This document shows, one piece after another, positions 9,421 to 19,122 of a stretch of 64,000 bases of DNA; the first letter of the stretch is position 1; every line of letters starts with the position of its first letter. Source of the stretch: Arthrobacter sp. (GTDB taxonomy: Bacteria > Actinomycetota > Actinomycetes > Actinomycetales > Micrococcaceae); assembly GCA_026393275.1 (NCBI GenBank), contig JAPLAM010000028.1, positions 124,001 to 188,000 of the forward strand. The letters are read 5' to 3'. The position numbers were made by a program, and so were the translations under genes. The notes beneath the pieces are model-generated. The model was not told the DNA's origin and did not search any database. It worked only from the letters and a program-made list of their open reading frames with translations.

Positions 9421-9450
9421 TTGCGGGAACGTGGGATAATTAGGTCTAAT
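9421..9450 (+). promoter_or_regulatory. Possible sufS promoter
   Basis: TTGCGG (9421-9426), an 18-bp spacer, then TCTAAT (9445-9450). A second possible -10, GATAAT, is at 9435-9440. It lies about 78 bp upstream of the sufS start. Confidence 0.35.
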
Positions 9451-9458
9451 CTGCGTGA

Positions 9459-10835
<1,377 letters not shown>

Positions 10836-10847
10836 GGACGGCACTGC

Positions 10848-11318
10848 ATGAGTCTTGACCAGCTGTACCAACAGATCATCCTTGAGCACTCCAAGGCGCG
10901 GCACGGCCATGGGCTGTCTGCGGCCGGAGTGCCGGCGGGCGCCAGCAGCGGCCAGTCGCACCAGCTCAACCCCGTCTGCGGCGACGAAATCACCCTGCGT
11001 GTCTCGGTGGCAGGCGGAAAGGTGAGCGAACTGCGCTGGGACGGGGAAGGCTGCTCCATCTCGATGGCATCCGCCTCCGTCCTGACGGACCTGGCCGAGG
11101 GCCTGGAACCGGAGGAACTCCAGCACGTGATCGACAGCTTCCGCGAGGTGCTGCGCTCGCGCGGAAAGGTCTCGGCTGACCCGGAGATCCTGGGCGACGC
11201 GGCCGCTTTCGAAGGAGTGTCCCGCTACGCCGCACGGGTAAAGTGCGCCATGCTCTCCTGGGTTGCCGCCGAGGACGCCCTTGGCCAGGCCACGGCCGGT
11301 ACCTCCGCAGATAGCTGA
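10848..11318 (+). CDS. sufU: SufU-type Fe-S assembly / sulfur-transfer protein
   Basis: Zinc-dependent sulfur acceptor that takes persulfide sulfur from SufS. Its 156 aa carry the three conserved cysteines of the SufU family in NPVCGDEITL, DGEGCSISMASASVL and KCAMLSW, together with the Asp of the zinc site. The start ATG at 10848 has GAGGA upstream, 12 bp after the sufS stop. A short GC hairpin with a T-containing tail (11336-11361) may end the operon. Confidence 0.95.
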   Translation: MSLDQLYQQIILEHSKARHGHGLSAAGVPAGASSGQSHQLNPVCGDEITLRVSVAGGKVSELRWDGEGCSISMASASVLTDLAEGLEPEELQHVIDSFREVLRSRGKVSADPEILGDAAAFEGVSRYAARVKCAMLSWVAAEDALGQATAGTSADS

Positions 11319-11335
11319 TCCGTAAGCGCTGATCG

Positions 11336-11361
11336 GGCGGCGTACTGATGCCGCCTCGTTT
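11336..11361 (+). terminator. Weak intrinsic terminator after sufSU
   Basis: GGCGGC/GCCGCC stem (11336-11341 with 11350-11355), an 8-nt loop, then TCGTTT. Confidence 0.35.
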
Positions 11362-11664
11362 GAAGGCACGCCGTGTTGTGGTCTCCGCCTCCTGTTGACG
11401 TACCTGCCTGGTAAAGCGGACCCGGCGTTGTTGAGCCTGGATGAGTGGTTCCTAGCGGCGCCGTGCCCGCCCATCCAAGCTCCACACACCTGCTCCGCGC
11501 CGGCACTCAACGTGCGTGCCCTTGCTGTGGCCGCAGACCCTCCGACATGCCGTCAGGAAGGCTAGCTGCCCCTTCCCGCGATGATCGACGAGTAGCCAAC
11601 CGAGTGGTGGAACGATGCCGAAACGGGTATTCGGCTGCCACTTCGCGGTGGGCCCCCCATAAAG

Positions 11665-11684
11665 ACGGGTAGACCCCACTCGTG
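11665..11684. promoter_or_regulatory. Lux-box-like 20-bp palindrome, copy C, with promoter
   Basis: ACGGGTAG-N4-CACTCGTG. The flanks are also conserved with copy D: AAAG before it and CCTGAAG after it. TACCCT at 11706-11711 fits the actinobacterial TAnnnT -10 box and places the palindrome centre about 42 bp before the predicted start, the usual position for an activator overlapping -35. ACGAGTAG and ACGGGTAT half-sites lie 35-77 bp further upstream. Confidence 0.6.
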
Positions 11685-11979
11685 CCTGAAGTAGTGCTTG
11701 GTTCCTACCCTGAATCATGTTGGGGCATAGAAAAGACCGGGAAGTACTGGAACCCCGGAAGATGCAAGATGCACCTGACTCTCGGCAGCAGGGGCCGCGA
11801 TTCTATGTTCCCCTTTCCCCCGAGGTCAGACGCCTTCCATCCGATTGGGAGCAGCCATCCAGTTCTGAACCGGTGACGAGCGGGGACGTTTCCGTGGAAC
11901 TCAGACCTCTCCGTCGTCGGCTCCTACAGGTCCACAGAAAATCAACGGGACAGCACGAAAACCGGAAGGTCGAAGAATC

Positions 11980-13401
11980 ATGACGCCGAACACTAAAACA
12001 AAGAATCGCCGAGCCAAGGCGCCGGAAGTCCCGCCGCTGTCGGACGCGGAGACTCAATGGCCGGATGAGATGACCCGGAACGTGGCCCCGGCGCAGGCAA
12101 TCACGACAGTGCCGTTCAGTGAGCCGGCGGATGCGGCACAGGCCTTCAGCTTCGATGTGGCGATCGTAGGCCTGGGCTACGTGGGTCTCCCGACAGCGCT
12201 TGCAATCAATGCCTCCGGCCGGCGTGTTCTCGGGCTCGACGTCTCGGAGGCGCGGCTGGCCGTCATCCGCTCCCAAGAGGCCGATCTGCTGGACTCCGAC
12301 AAAGTCCGGCTGGAATCCGCCCTAAGTGACCCCGCCTTCATGATCAGCACCGATCTTTCCTTGCTGGCACGTGCCGCCGCTGTCGTTGTCTGCGTTCCTA
12401 CCCCCGTGGACCCGTATCTCGTTCCTGACCTCGGAATCCTCCGGGCAGCATGCGCCTCCGTGGTCGAATTTGCCGTTCCGGGCCAGCTTTTGATGCTGAC
12501 CTCAACAACCTATGTCGGATCCACCCGCGACCTCCTGGCCACGCCCTTGGCAGCCAGGGGCCTGATCCCCGGACGGGACGTTTTCGTGGCGTTCTCGCCG
12601 GAACGCATTAACCCGGGTGTGGATGCCTTCTCGCATGAGGACGTCCCCCGGGTCGTTGGCGGGGTGACCCAGGCCTGCGGCGATGCTGCAGCCGCGCTGC
12701 TCGGTATGAGCACCAAGCTCGTACATAAAGTCCCCTCGGCAGATGTGGCCGAAATGACCAAGCTCGTGGAAAACACCTTCCGGGCCGTGAACATCGCACT
12801 GGCAAACGAGTTCGCGGACATCTGCCAAGGGCTTGGCATGGAGGTCATGGACGTCATCGATGCCGCATCAACCAAACCATACGGCTACATGCCGTTCACT
12901 CCCGGACCCGGCGTCGGCGGCCACTGCATCCCCTGTGATCCGCACTACCTGCTCTGGCAGTTGCGGAAGGCCCGGGTCACTTCACCGGTCATCGAACATG
13001 CGATGGCAGGCATCGCCGGTAGGCCCCACCAGGTGGTCGAAAAGGCGCGCAAGATCCTCTCCGAGCGCAACCATGGTCTCACGGGTGCGAGGGTCCTCGT
13101 CCTGGGCGTGGCATACAAACCGGACGTCGAGGACCTGCGGGAGTCGCCAGCGCTGGAAATCATCGCCGAGTTGATCGCAGACGGCGCCGACGTGGCCTAC
13201 CACGACCAGTGGTGCCCCACGGCGCCGGACGGGCACGGCGGTCAGCTTCAATCGCTCGCGGATCCGAGGCTTTGGGAGGCCGATCTGGTGATCATGCACA
13301 CGAAGCATTCGGCCATGGATGTCGGCTGGCTCGCAGAAGCCCCGGCCGTCCTGGACACGACCTATCGGCTTCCCGCCCACGCCAACGTGACGCGGTTGTG
13401 A
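11980..13401 (+). CDS. Nucleotide-sugar dehydrogenase (UDP-HexNAc 6-dehydrogenase type)
   Basis: NAD-dependent four-electron oxidation of a UDP-hexosamine to a uronic acid is predicted. The 473-aa protein has ~50 polar residues before the Rossmann motif VAIVGLGYVGLPTALAI. The catalytic segment GPGVGGHCIPCDPHYLLW follows the HCIP-x-DPxYL pattern of the WbpA/WecC/VipA group (GlcNAc/ManNAc substrates) rather than the GFGGxCFPKD of UDP-glucose dehydrogenases. The C-terminal domain LVLGVAYKPDVEDLRESPALEI completes the family. The start ATG 11980 has GGAAGG ~12 nt upstream and overlaps a small upstream frame by ATGA. The epimerase gene follows 40 bp later. Together they would supply an activated amino-uronic sugar for the polysaccharide genes downstream. 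The exact substrate is uncertain. Confidence 0.85.
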   Translation: MTPNTKTKNRRAKAPEVPPLSDAETQWPDEMTRNVAPAQAITTVPFSEPADAAQAFSFDVAIVGLGYVGLPTALAINASGRRVLGLDVSEARLAVIRSQEADLLDSDKVRLESALSDPAFMISTDLSLLARAAAVVVCVPTPVDPYLVPDLGILRAACASVVEFAVPGQLLMLTSTTYVGSTRDLLATPLAARGLIPGRDVFVAFSPERINPGVDAFSHEDVPRVVGGVTQACGDAAAALLGMSTKLVHKVPSADVAEMTKLVENTFRAVNIALANEFADICQGLGMEVMDVIDAASTKPYGYMPFTPGPGVGGHCIPCDPHYLLWQLRKARVTSPVIEHAMAGIAGRPHQVVEKARKILSERNHGLTGARVLVLGVAYKPDVEDLRESPALEIIAELIADGADVAYHDQWCPTAPDGHGGQLQSLADPRLWEADLVIMHTKHSAMDVGWLAEAPAVLDTTYRLPAHANVTRL

Positions 13402-13441
13402 CCCGATATGCCGCGGAAGCCAGAATAGGAAAGTAGGAGCA

Positions 13442-14449
13442 ATGAAGACCACAATCACTGGGGGAGCCGGCTTCATCGGAAGTCACCTTGTCGAACACCT
13501 GCTGGCTGCAGGTGACGAGGTAACCGTGCTCGACAATCTCTCCACCGGTCGCCTGGAGAATCTGCGCAATGTCATCGGACACCGCAAGTTTCATTTCGTC
13601 GAGGGGAACATCCTCGACAGGTCAGCGGTGGACAGGGTGGTTTCCGGGTCCGATCGCGTCTTCCACCTGGCGGCCGCCGTCGGGGTGAACCTGATCGTCG
13701 AACATCCTCTGGAGAGCCTCCGGACGAACATTCATGGCACGGAAGTTGTTTTGGACGCTGTCCTCGAAGCCGGCGCCTCGCTTCTGCTGGCCTCAACCAG
13801 CGAGATCTATGGAAAGAACGCCTCGGACAGCCTGAGCGAGGAAGCCGACCGTATTCTCGGATCCGCACTGAAATCCCGGTGGACCTACGCCGCAGCGAAA
13901 GGCATAGACGAGGCCTTCGCGCATGCCTACTGGCGGGAGTTCGGACTGCGAGTGGCAATCGTACGGCTCTTCAACACGGTGGGACCGCGGCAGACCGGTC
14001 GCTATGGCATGGTGGTGCCGCGTCTCGTGAAGCAGGCCCTCTCCGGCCAGCCCCTTACCGTGTACGGCGATGGGAAACAGACCCGTTGCTTCTCGTATGT
14101 GGGGGACATCGTGCCGGCGATCACCAGGATTTCGGCGGAAACCTCGGCCTACGGCAACGCCTACAACCTCGGGGGAAGCTATGAGATCTCGATCCTCACG
14201 CTTGCCGAGCGGATCGTGGAGCTTCTAGGCAGCAAGAGCGACATCCTTTTAGTCCCCTACGAAGAGGCATACGCCGAAGGCTACGAGGACATGCGCCGCC
14301 GAGTACCAGACAACAGCAAGGCGCGGCAGCTGGTCGGATTCGACCCGAAAACGACATTGGACCAGATCATCCAGAACGTCGCTGCAGAACACCGTCCGCC
14401 CAATACGCCGGACCCGGTCCAGTGGAAAGTGACCATGGCTATCAACTAG
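13442..14449 (+). CDS. NAD-dependent sugar epimerase/dehydratase (SDR)
   Basis: Extended SDR enzyme acting on a nucleotide sugar. The N-terminal TGGAGFIGSHLVEHLL binds NAD. A catalytic serine/threonine region lies in LLASTSEIYG and the active-site YxxxK in WTYAAAKGIDEAFA. RLFNTVGPRQTGRYGMVVP and CFSYVGDIVPAI are typical of UDP-glucose 4-epimerase and UDP-glucuronate decarboxylase-like members. It is 335 aa, a normal length. The start has AGGAG 4-5 nt upstream. It sits between the dehydrogenase and the first deacetylase and is probably co-transcribed with the former. It likely converts the uronic sugar made by its neighbour. Epimerase and decarboxylase activities cannot be told apart by eye. 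Confidence 0.85.
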   Translation: MKTTITGGAGFIGSHLVEHLLAAGDEVTVLDNLSTGRLENLRNVIGHRKFHFVEGNILDRSAVDRVVSGSDRVFHLAAAVGVNLIVEHPLESLRTNIHGTEVVLDAVLEAGASLLLASTSEIYGKNASDSLSEEADRILGSALKSRWTYAAAKGIDEAFAHAYWREFGLRVAIVRLFNTVGPRQTGRYGMVVPRLVKQALSGQPLTVYGDGKQTRCFSYVGDIVPAITRISAETSAYGNAYNLGGSYEISILTLAERIVELLGSKSDILLVPYEEAYAEGYEDMRRRVPDNSKARQLVGFDPKTTLDQIIQNVAAEHRPPNTPDPVQWKVTMAIN

Positions 14450-14450
14450 C

Positions 14451-14516
14451 CCTTAAAAAGGTGCCGCGCCGAATGGGGGGCGGTCACCACGACAAGTTAG
14501 CCGCACCTTAAAAAGG
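14451..14516 (+). repeat. Paired CCTTAAAAAGG repeats in the deacetylase leader
   Basis: CCTTAAAAAGG occurs at 14451-14461 and again at 14506-14516, 55 bp apart. AAGGTGC after the first copy is complementary to GCACCTT at the second, so a hairpin could cover the ribosome site (AAGGA, 14513-14517) of the next gene. Both copies are also near-palindromes. Translational control is a guess. Confidence 0.4.
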
Positions 14517-14522
14517 AAAGAG

Positions 14523-16499
14523 TTGAGTCTCATGAGCATGCTGAAGCGGTCAAGTGCGTCCTCGTTTCCACCTCGACACAGATCAGGGACCCCCCCGGGC
14601 ATGCGCAGACGCGGTCTGACGGCGGGGTCAACCCTGCTGCTGATGGTGGCGTCGCTGATGGGGCTGTCGGTCCCTGCCGCTCACGCGGCCGGCACAACCA
14701 TCGTGACATTCACCTTCGACGACGCCAACTCGGACCAGTTGGTGGCCGCTGACGCCTTGAAGGCGGCAGGGATGGCCGGGACGTTCTTCCTAAATTCCGG
14801 CTACCTGAACGGCGTCAATCATATGACGACGGCGCAGGCTCAAGGCCTGCAGGCAGCCGGGCACGAGGTCGGTGGCCACACAGTGACCCACGCGGATCTG
14901 GCCCAGGTCGGCCCGGACGAGGTCAGGCGGCAGATCTGCAATGACAGGGTAACTCTCGCCGGGCTTGGTTTGACCGTGACTAACTTCGCTTATCCCTTTG
15001 CAAGCACCAGCCCCGACGCGGAAGCTGCCGTTGCGGCCTGTGGTTACAACAGCGGCCGCGGCCTCGGCGACCTTAAGAGCAAAGTTGTTGGAACCGAGGC
15101 TCTCCCCGTCGCGGAGACGGTGCCCCCGGCGACTCCGTTCTTCACCAAGGCCCCGGACCAGTTGGATAACACCTGGACCCTGCTGGACCTGGAGAACCTC
15201 GTGACCAACGCCCAGGCCGGCGGGGGCGGGTGGGTACAACTGACGTTCCACCACATCGGCGACGGCAAAGACCCAACGTCGGGCGTCGTCGACCCGCTCT
15301 CGGTAAGCACCGATATCTTCAACCAATTCGTGACCTGGGTCGCCGGGCAGCAGACGAACGCGACCAGCCCTGTCCAGGTGAAGACCGTGGCTGGTGTTAT
15401 CGGGGGCGCCATGAAGCCGGTCGTGCCTGGGCCCGCGGCTCCGCCTGCCCAGACCGCAGGTAACCTGATCAAAAACCCCAGCCTCGAAACCCCGGGGCTC
15501 AACGCCTCGACTGTTCCCCGCTGCTGGCAGGAAGGCGGCTATGGGGCAAACACCCGGGCGTTCACCCGTGTCGTCCCCGGCCACGCGGGGTCCGCAACTG
15601 CCGCCGAGCAGTTGATCGTTTCAGCCCTTACGAGTGGCTCCGGGGCGATGCTCCCGTACCTCGACACGGGTGAGTGTGCACCCAGCGCCACCGCCGGCCA
15701 TTCCTACCGGGCCATGGCCTGGTACAAGTCAACCGCCACCACCCAGTTCGATGTGCATTACCGGACGGGAACGGGTTCGTGGGTGTACTGGACCTCCAGT
15801 CCCTACTTCGCAGTATCAGCTGGCTGGTCCCAGGCCAGCTGGGATACCGGACCCGTTCCGGCAGGGGCCACGGCGATCAGCATCGGACTAAACCTCATCA
15901 GCAACGGCACGCTGGTTACGGACGACTACGAGCTGTACGACCTGGCCGGAGTGAAGACCTTCAGCGATGTAACCGCCACGAACCAGTTCAACAGGGAAAT
16001 TAGCTGGCTCTCGAACAACCTCATTACCCAGGGCTACCCCGACGGCACTTTCCGCCCGGTGACCTCTATCAGCCGGGAAGCAATGGCGGCCTTCCTGTAC
16101 CGTTTGGCGGGTAGCCCGGCTGTCCCGGCTACGGCCCCGACTTTCGTGGACGTACCATCAGGCAACCAGTTCTACAACGAAATTCGGTGGCTTGCTTCCA
16201 CTGGCATCACGACGGGCTATCCCGACAAAACCTTCCGTCCGGGCGACCCTGTGAATCGCGACGCGATGGCGGCATTCCTCTACCGCTACAACGGCAAGCC
16301 TGCGGTTCCTGCGACGGCCCCGACGTTCCCGGACGTCGCTCAGTCCAATCTCTTCTACAACGAGATTAGGTGGCTTGCCGCAACCCAGATCACGACAGGC
16401 TATCCGGACAACACCTTCCGCCCGGTCCAGCCAATCAACAGGGACGCGATGGCAGCCTTCGTCTACCGCTACAGCATGGACTTTCCCAAGCTATTCTGA
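14523..16499 (+). CDS. Secreted polysaccharide deacetylase with CBM-like and three SLH domains
   Basis: Extracellular CE4 (NodB) enzyme expected to remove N-acetyl groups from an amino-sugar polymer. Of 658 aa, residues 1-56 are a signal peptide ending AHA. NodB covers about 59-290 with the metal/base motif TFDD (63-66) and HTVTH (119-123), both intact. Residues ~313-475 form a beta-rich CBM-like module with Cys in PRCWQ and GECAP. Residues ~476-655 hold three SLH repeats (ITQGYPDGTFRP, ITTGYPDKTFRP, ITTGYPDNTFRP) that should anchor it to the cell wall. The TTG at 14523 is 5 nt after AAGGA. ATG 14532 or 14538 are alternatives. It is the only one of the three deacetylase homologues here that carries SLH repeats. 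Confidence 0.9.
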   Translation: MSLMSMLKRSSASSFPPRHRSGTPPGMRRRGLTAGSTLLLMVASLMGLSVPAAHAAGTTIVTFTFDDANSDQLVAADALKAAGMAGTFFLNSGYLNGVNHMTTAQAQGLQAAGHEVGGHTVTHADLAQVGPDEVRRQICNDRVTLAGLGLTVTNFAYPFASTSPDAEAAVAACGYNSGRGLGDLKSKVVGTEALPVAETVPPATPFFTKAPDQLDNTWTLLDLENLVTNAQAGGGGWVQLTFHHIGDGKDPTSGVVDPLSVSTDIFNQFVTWVAGQQTNATSPVQVKTVAGVIGGAMKPVVPGPAAPPAQTAGNLIKNPSLETPGLNASTVPRCWQEGGYGANTRAFTRVVPGHAGSATAAEQLIVSALTSGSGAMLPYLDTGECAPSATAGHSYRAMAWYKSTATTQFDVHYRTGTGSWVYWTSSPYFAVSAGWSQASWDTGPVPAGATAISIGLNLISNGTLVTDDYELYDLAGVKTFSDVTATNQFNREISWLSNNLITQGYPDGTFRPVTSISREAMAAFLYRLAGSPAVPATAPTFVDVPSGNQFYNEIRWLASTGITTGYPDKTFRPGDPVNRDAMAAFLYRYNGKPAVPATAPTFPDVAQSNLFYNEIRWLAATQITTGYPDNTFRPVQPINRDAMAAFVYRYSMDFPKLF

Positions 16500-16531
16500 T
16501 CCGGCACAGCAAAGCTAGATTGGTTGGGGGC

Positions 16532-16584
16532 GGACGGCCGTGCATCCGGAGATGCTTTCCGGAGGTGCGGCCGTCCTACGTTTC
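16532..16584 (+). terminator. Hairpin after the SLH deacetylase gene
   Basis: GGACGGCCG (16532-16540) pairs perfectly with CGGCCGTCC (16568-16576), with further CCGGA/TCCGG pairing inside. TACGTTTC follows. Probable terminator separating the deacetylase from the lipoprotein gene. Confidence 0.5.
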
Positions 16585-16624
16585 AAAGCTACCTATTGGT
16601 GATCGATGGTCTGGGCGGGACACA

Positions 16625-17413
16625 GTGAAGCAAAGAGTGCAGCGGTACATGGTTTCAATCCCCAAACGATTTGTCGTGGTGGGCCTTGTAGGACTCCTGG
16701 TGGCGTCCTGCTCGGGGCCTCAACCGGCACCTAGTCCCACGAGTTCAGCGAGTCAAACGACGCAGCAGGGGTATCCGTGGCATACAGGAATCGTGGCGAC
16801 GACGTTCTGGGTGGGAGAAATTTTCGACCCCAGCGCATCGGACGGCAGCCAGGTGCTGTCGACCTACGACAGCCAATGGATGCAAAGCTACGGTGGATGT
16901 GACGGCGTGCTGAAAAATGGGTGCGAGACCGAGGCCAGGACCAGCGCCAACGACTTCTTTCCCAGCACCATGACACCCCGGGAAAACCCGTTCTATTTGG
17001 ACTTGCCATATGACGACATCAACAATGCGGCCGCGTTCGGAGAACGGGCGGCCGTCATTCCCTGGGCGAAGGAAGCCTCGCTGGCCAGCGAGGCCGGCAA
17101 TCGGAGAATTAGCTACATGAAGAATCGTTGGGTCAAGATCCGGATGAACGGCAAGGAATGCTACGGCCAGATCGAGGATGCCGGACCGGGCCAGTACCAA
17201 GATAAGGAATACGTCTTCGGGCAGAACGACGCCCGGCCAAAGAATAAGAACTTCAACGGGGCAGGGATGGACGTTTCTCCCGCTCTCAACGGTTGCTTGG
17301 GCTTCAAGGAGCTGAATGGAGAGGACGACAAGGTGGACTGGCAGTTCGTGGACCGCAAGGATGTGCCTGCCGGCCCGTGGTTAAAGCTGGAGACGCAGAC
17401 CCCGGTCCAGTAG
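16625..17413 (+). CDS. Lipoprotein of unfamiliar family, possible double-psi barrel (copy 1)
   Basis: Surface lipoprotein of 262 aa. A signal peptide ends in lipobox LVASC (Cys ~29), followed by a short Ser/Pro/Thr linker. The rest is a globular domain with TTFWVGEIFDPSASDGSQV, ENPFYLDLPYDDIN, YMKNRWVKI and CYGQIEDAGP, then GAGMDVSPALNGCLGF and VPAGPWLK. The same sequence blocks recur in the gene at 23950-25032. The D-x-GP ... (M)DVSPA pattern resembles the DRGP ... IDLSPAA of RlpA/expansin-like double-psi barrels, so wall-polysaccharide binding or cleavage is possible. This is inference from motif shape only. The start is ambiguous (GTG 16625, GTG 16637 or ATG 16649); none has a strong ribosome site. 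Confidence 0.7.
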   Translation: MKQRVQRYMVSIPKRFVVVGLVGLLVASCSGPQPAPSPTSSASQTTQQGYPWHTGIVATTFWVGEIFDPSASDGSQVLSTYDSQWMQSYGGCDGVLKNGCETEARTSANDFFPSTMTPRENPFYLDLPYDDINNAAAFGERAAVIPWAKEASLASEAGNRRISYMKNRWVKIRMNGKECYGQIEDAGPGQYQDKEYVFGQNDARPKNKNFNGAGMDVSPALNGCLGFKELNGEDDKVDWQFVDRKDVPAGPWLKLETQTPVQ

Positions 17414-17431
17414 GCCGGCGGGCGGGGGCGT

Positions 17432-18577
17432 TTATTCCATCCGTCCCTTCAAGCCTGCCCCGAGGATTTCCGAGAACTGCCCGGATCTCTGGCTGACTCC
17501 GCTGCAGACGTGACTGGCAGTCTCCGGTCCGGATCCCTCAGGGCACTGCAGGTCTCTGTTCAACGACCACATCGACAAGCGCTGGACTCCCTTTGCAAGC
17601 GCAAAATCCCGAAGCTTCTGGGTAGCTGCAAGATCAAACACTTCACCGGGCAGATCGTTCTGACCGATCATCGGCGTAAGGCCCAGCTTTGCCCAGAGCT
17701 CCTCGCTGCTGAGGTTAATTCCCGCCCGTTGGTAAACGATGCTCAGCTGGTCATGGACGGCCGTGGCAGCGGATGTGGAAGCGTCCAGCATGCTTTGTGA
17801 TGGTGGCCGGCTTTCGCCGTAGTTCATCGTCATGACGTTTACGCCCGCGAGCTCGACCCCGGCCGCGAGCATCTGGTCGACGGTCGTAACGCCCGCATCC
17901 GTAAGTCCCCGGGGCGACGCCGGGAGCGTCAGCCAGACATCGAGCTTGTTATCGCTGGAGCCACGCTCCAGCTGCAACTCCCGGATGACTTTTGCCCTGC
18001 GCTCGCCGGCCGCTGCGTCCAGCAGGTTGTCGCCTTCAATATCGAAATCCAGGGCCACCGGACCATAGCGCCCGACGACCTGCCCGTAGGCGGACTTCAG
18101 GGCCGATTCTTCACGGCAGGCGTTCGCGAGCTCAAGATTCAGCGCACCCCCGAACGAAATCGCGACCCGGCCGCCACGGGACTTCAGGGACTTTACCCGG
18201 TCGTCCAGATTCAGTGCCTGGGCGGCGGCATCCAGGCTATAGAGACTTCCCCAACTGGGAGCGCAGGAATCGCCCGGAGAGGCAACTATGAACGCCATGA
18301 CGACGTCGTTGAGCGCTGCCGTTTCGAAGGCGTAGGCCGGGCTGACCGTGACGTCGGCATAGCCTGCGAACCAAGCAGGTTTCGTGACGTCCCGCCCTGC
18401 GCCGAATCTAGACACCACAACCAGCACTACTGCCAGGATCAGCGCCACTGAGGCCCCGATGACTCGGCGACGGTGGGGAGGCTTCCACTCCCACCGCAGG
18501 CGACGGCGGACCCGGCGCCCTCCGCGGGGAGGTGCCAGCGGGTCCGCGGCCCGATCCGGGTCGCTGTGGGCTGTCAT
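17432..18577 (-). CDS. Membrane-anchored GH18-type glycoside hydrolase
   Basis: Chitinase-like hydrolase (381 aa) predicted to act outside the membrane on beta-1,4/1,6-GlcNAc-containing polymer. An Arg-rich cytoplasmic N-terminus (~35 residues) precedes one membrane segment (VALILAVVLVVV) and then the catalytic barrel. The GH18 active-site strand reads VALDFDIEGD near residue 174. The catalytic Glu and two Asp of DxxDxDxE are present, while the first Asp is Val. VNVMTMNYGES and LSMWSLNRD match later barrel strands of bacterial chitinases. The ATG at 18577 has AAGGG just upstream. It is divergent from the second deacetylase homologue and shares a 545-bp regulatory gap with it. Its role could be trimming or releasing the polymer made by the neighbouring glycosyltransferase. 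Confidence 0.85.
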   Translation of the reverse strand: MTAHSDPDRAADPLAPPRGGRRVRRRLRWEWKPPHRRRVIGASVALILAVVLVVVSRFGAGRDVTKPAWFAGYADVTVSPAYAFETAALNDVVMAFIVASPGDSCAPSWGSLYSLDAAAQALNLDDRVKSLKSRGGRVAISFGGALNLELANACREESALKSAYGQVVGRYGPVALDFDIEGDNLLDAAAGERRAKVIRELQLERGSSDNKLDVWLTLPASPRGLTDAGVTTVDQMLAAGVELAGVNVMTMNYGESRPPSQSMLDASTSAATAVHDQLSIVYQRAGINLSSEELWAKLGLTPMIGQNDLPGEVFDLAATQKLRDFALAKGVQRLSMWSLNRDLQCPEGSGPETASHVCSGVSQRSGQFSEILGAGLKGRME

Positions 18578-18751
18578 ACGACCCTTCTGTCCTCTGCCGT
18601 CCTGTCATGACTACACCATTCCATCACGTCGAAAGCCCTCTCGGGGCTGCCGCTGCTCCCGGATCTCCAGGGGTCCGCGCCTGCGCATGCGCTGTGCGCG
18701 TGGCTACGGTGCGGAGCGAGTACTGGAACGAGCAATACCTAGACGGGGTGT

Positions 18752-18761
18752 CGAGTACTCG
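18752..18761. promoter_or_regulatory. Perfect 10-bp palindrome CGAGTACTCG
   Basis: Two abutting CGAGTA-type half-sites, 20 bp upstream of the larger palindrome. A further CGAGTAC lies at 18717-18723. Probably an accessory or alternative operator for the divergent genes. Confidence 0.45.
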
Positions 18762-18780
18762 AAATATGTCCCCGCGAAAG

Positions 18781-18800
18781 ACGGGTAGAGGCCACTCGTG
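18781..18800. promoter_or_regulatory. Lux-box-like 20-bp palindrome, copy D, with promoter
   Basis: ACGGGTAG-N4-CACTCGTG, identical in both half-sites to copy C. AAAG precedes it and TCCTGAAG follows it. TACGCT at 18821-18826 is placed as in copy C (21 versus 22 bp after the palindrome), and ATGTTGG follows the -10 box in both. Confidence 0.6.
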
Positions 18801-19122
18801 TCCTGAAGATAAGCGCTCTTTACGCTGTGGATGTTGGTTGCACGGAAATTTGGGGAAGAAGCAGGTCTCAAAATGGTACGGGTACTCACGGCCGGCTCGG
18901 CGTCAGGCGTAGGGTTCCGGCGGACAAACTGCCGGACAGCAGCCCTCCGGCGCGGACTCAGGCGCCAACCGCGCTCACTTGAGCGGCGAGCCAGGAGTCA
19001 GAGAGCCCATTTCCCGCGGCACGTCGCCGCTCCCTGGAATCGGTACGCGCTCGATCGCGGTTGAACGGACGATATCTGGGTAGAAGCGCGGACCGGCCGG
19101 CACGATGAGAGGGGCATCTGAC

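Larger units (their letters stand above)
11319..11979. other. Long intergenic region upstream of the sugar-dehydrogenase operon
   Basis: It holds the possible suf terminator, half-sites ACGAGTAG (11588-11595) and ACGGGTAT (11623-11630), the full palindrome at 11665-11684, and a TAnnnT -10 at 11706. After that comes an 88-codon open frame (11717-11983) that would start at or next to the predicted transcript start and overlaps the next gene by ATGA. That frame has no ribosome site and no recognised family. Nothing else is evident between 11362 and 11587. Confidence 0.5.
18578..19122. other. Divergent regulatory region between GH18 gene and deacetylase homologue 2
   Basis: It holds half-site CGAGTAC (18717-18723), the perfect palindrome CGAGTACTCG (18752-18761), the 20-bp palindrome (18781-18800), and a -10 TACGCT (18821-18826). 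A 77-codon frame beginning ATGTTGG at 18831 follows, with no recognised product. Nothing else is convincing. Confidence 0.5.

Noticed and set aside
16370-16624. N-terminal extension of the first lipoprotein frame into the SLH gene
   Set aside because: The extension overlaps SLH coding sequence out of frame, and a normal lipoprotein signal peptide begins at 16625-16649.
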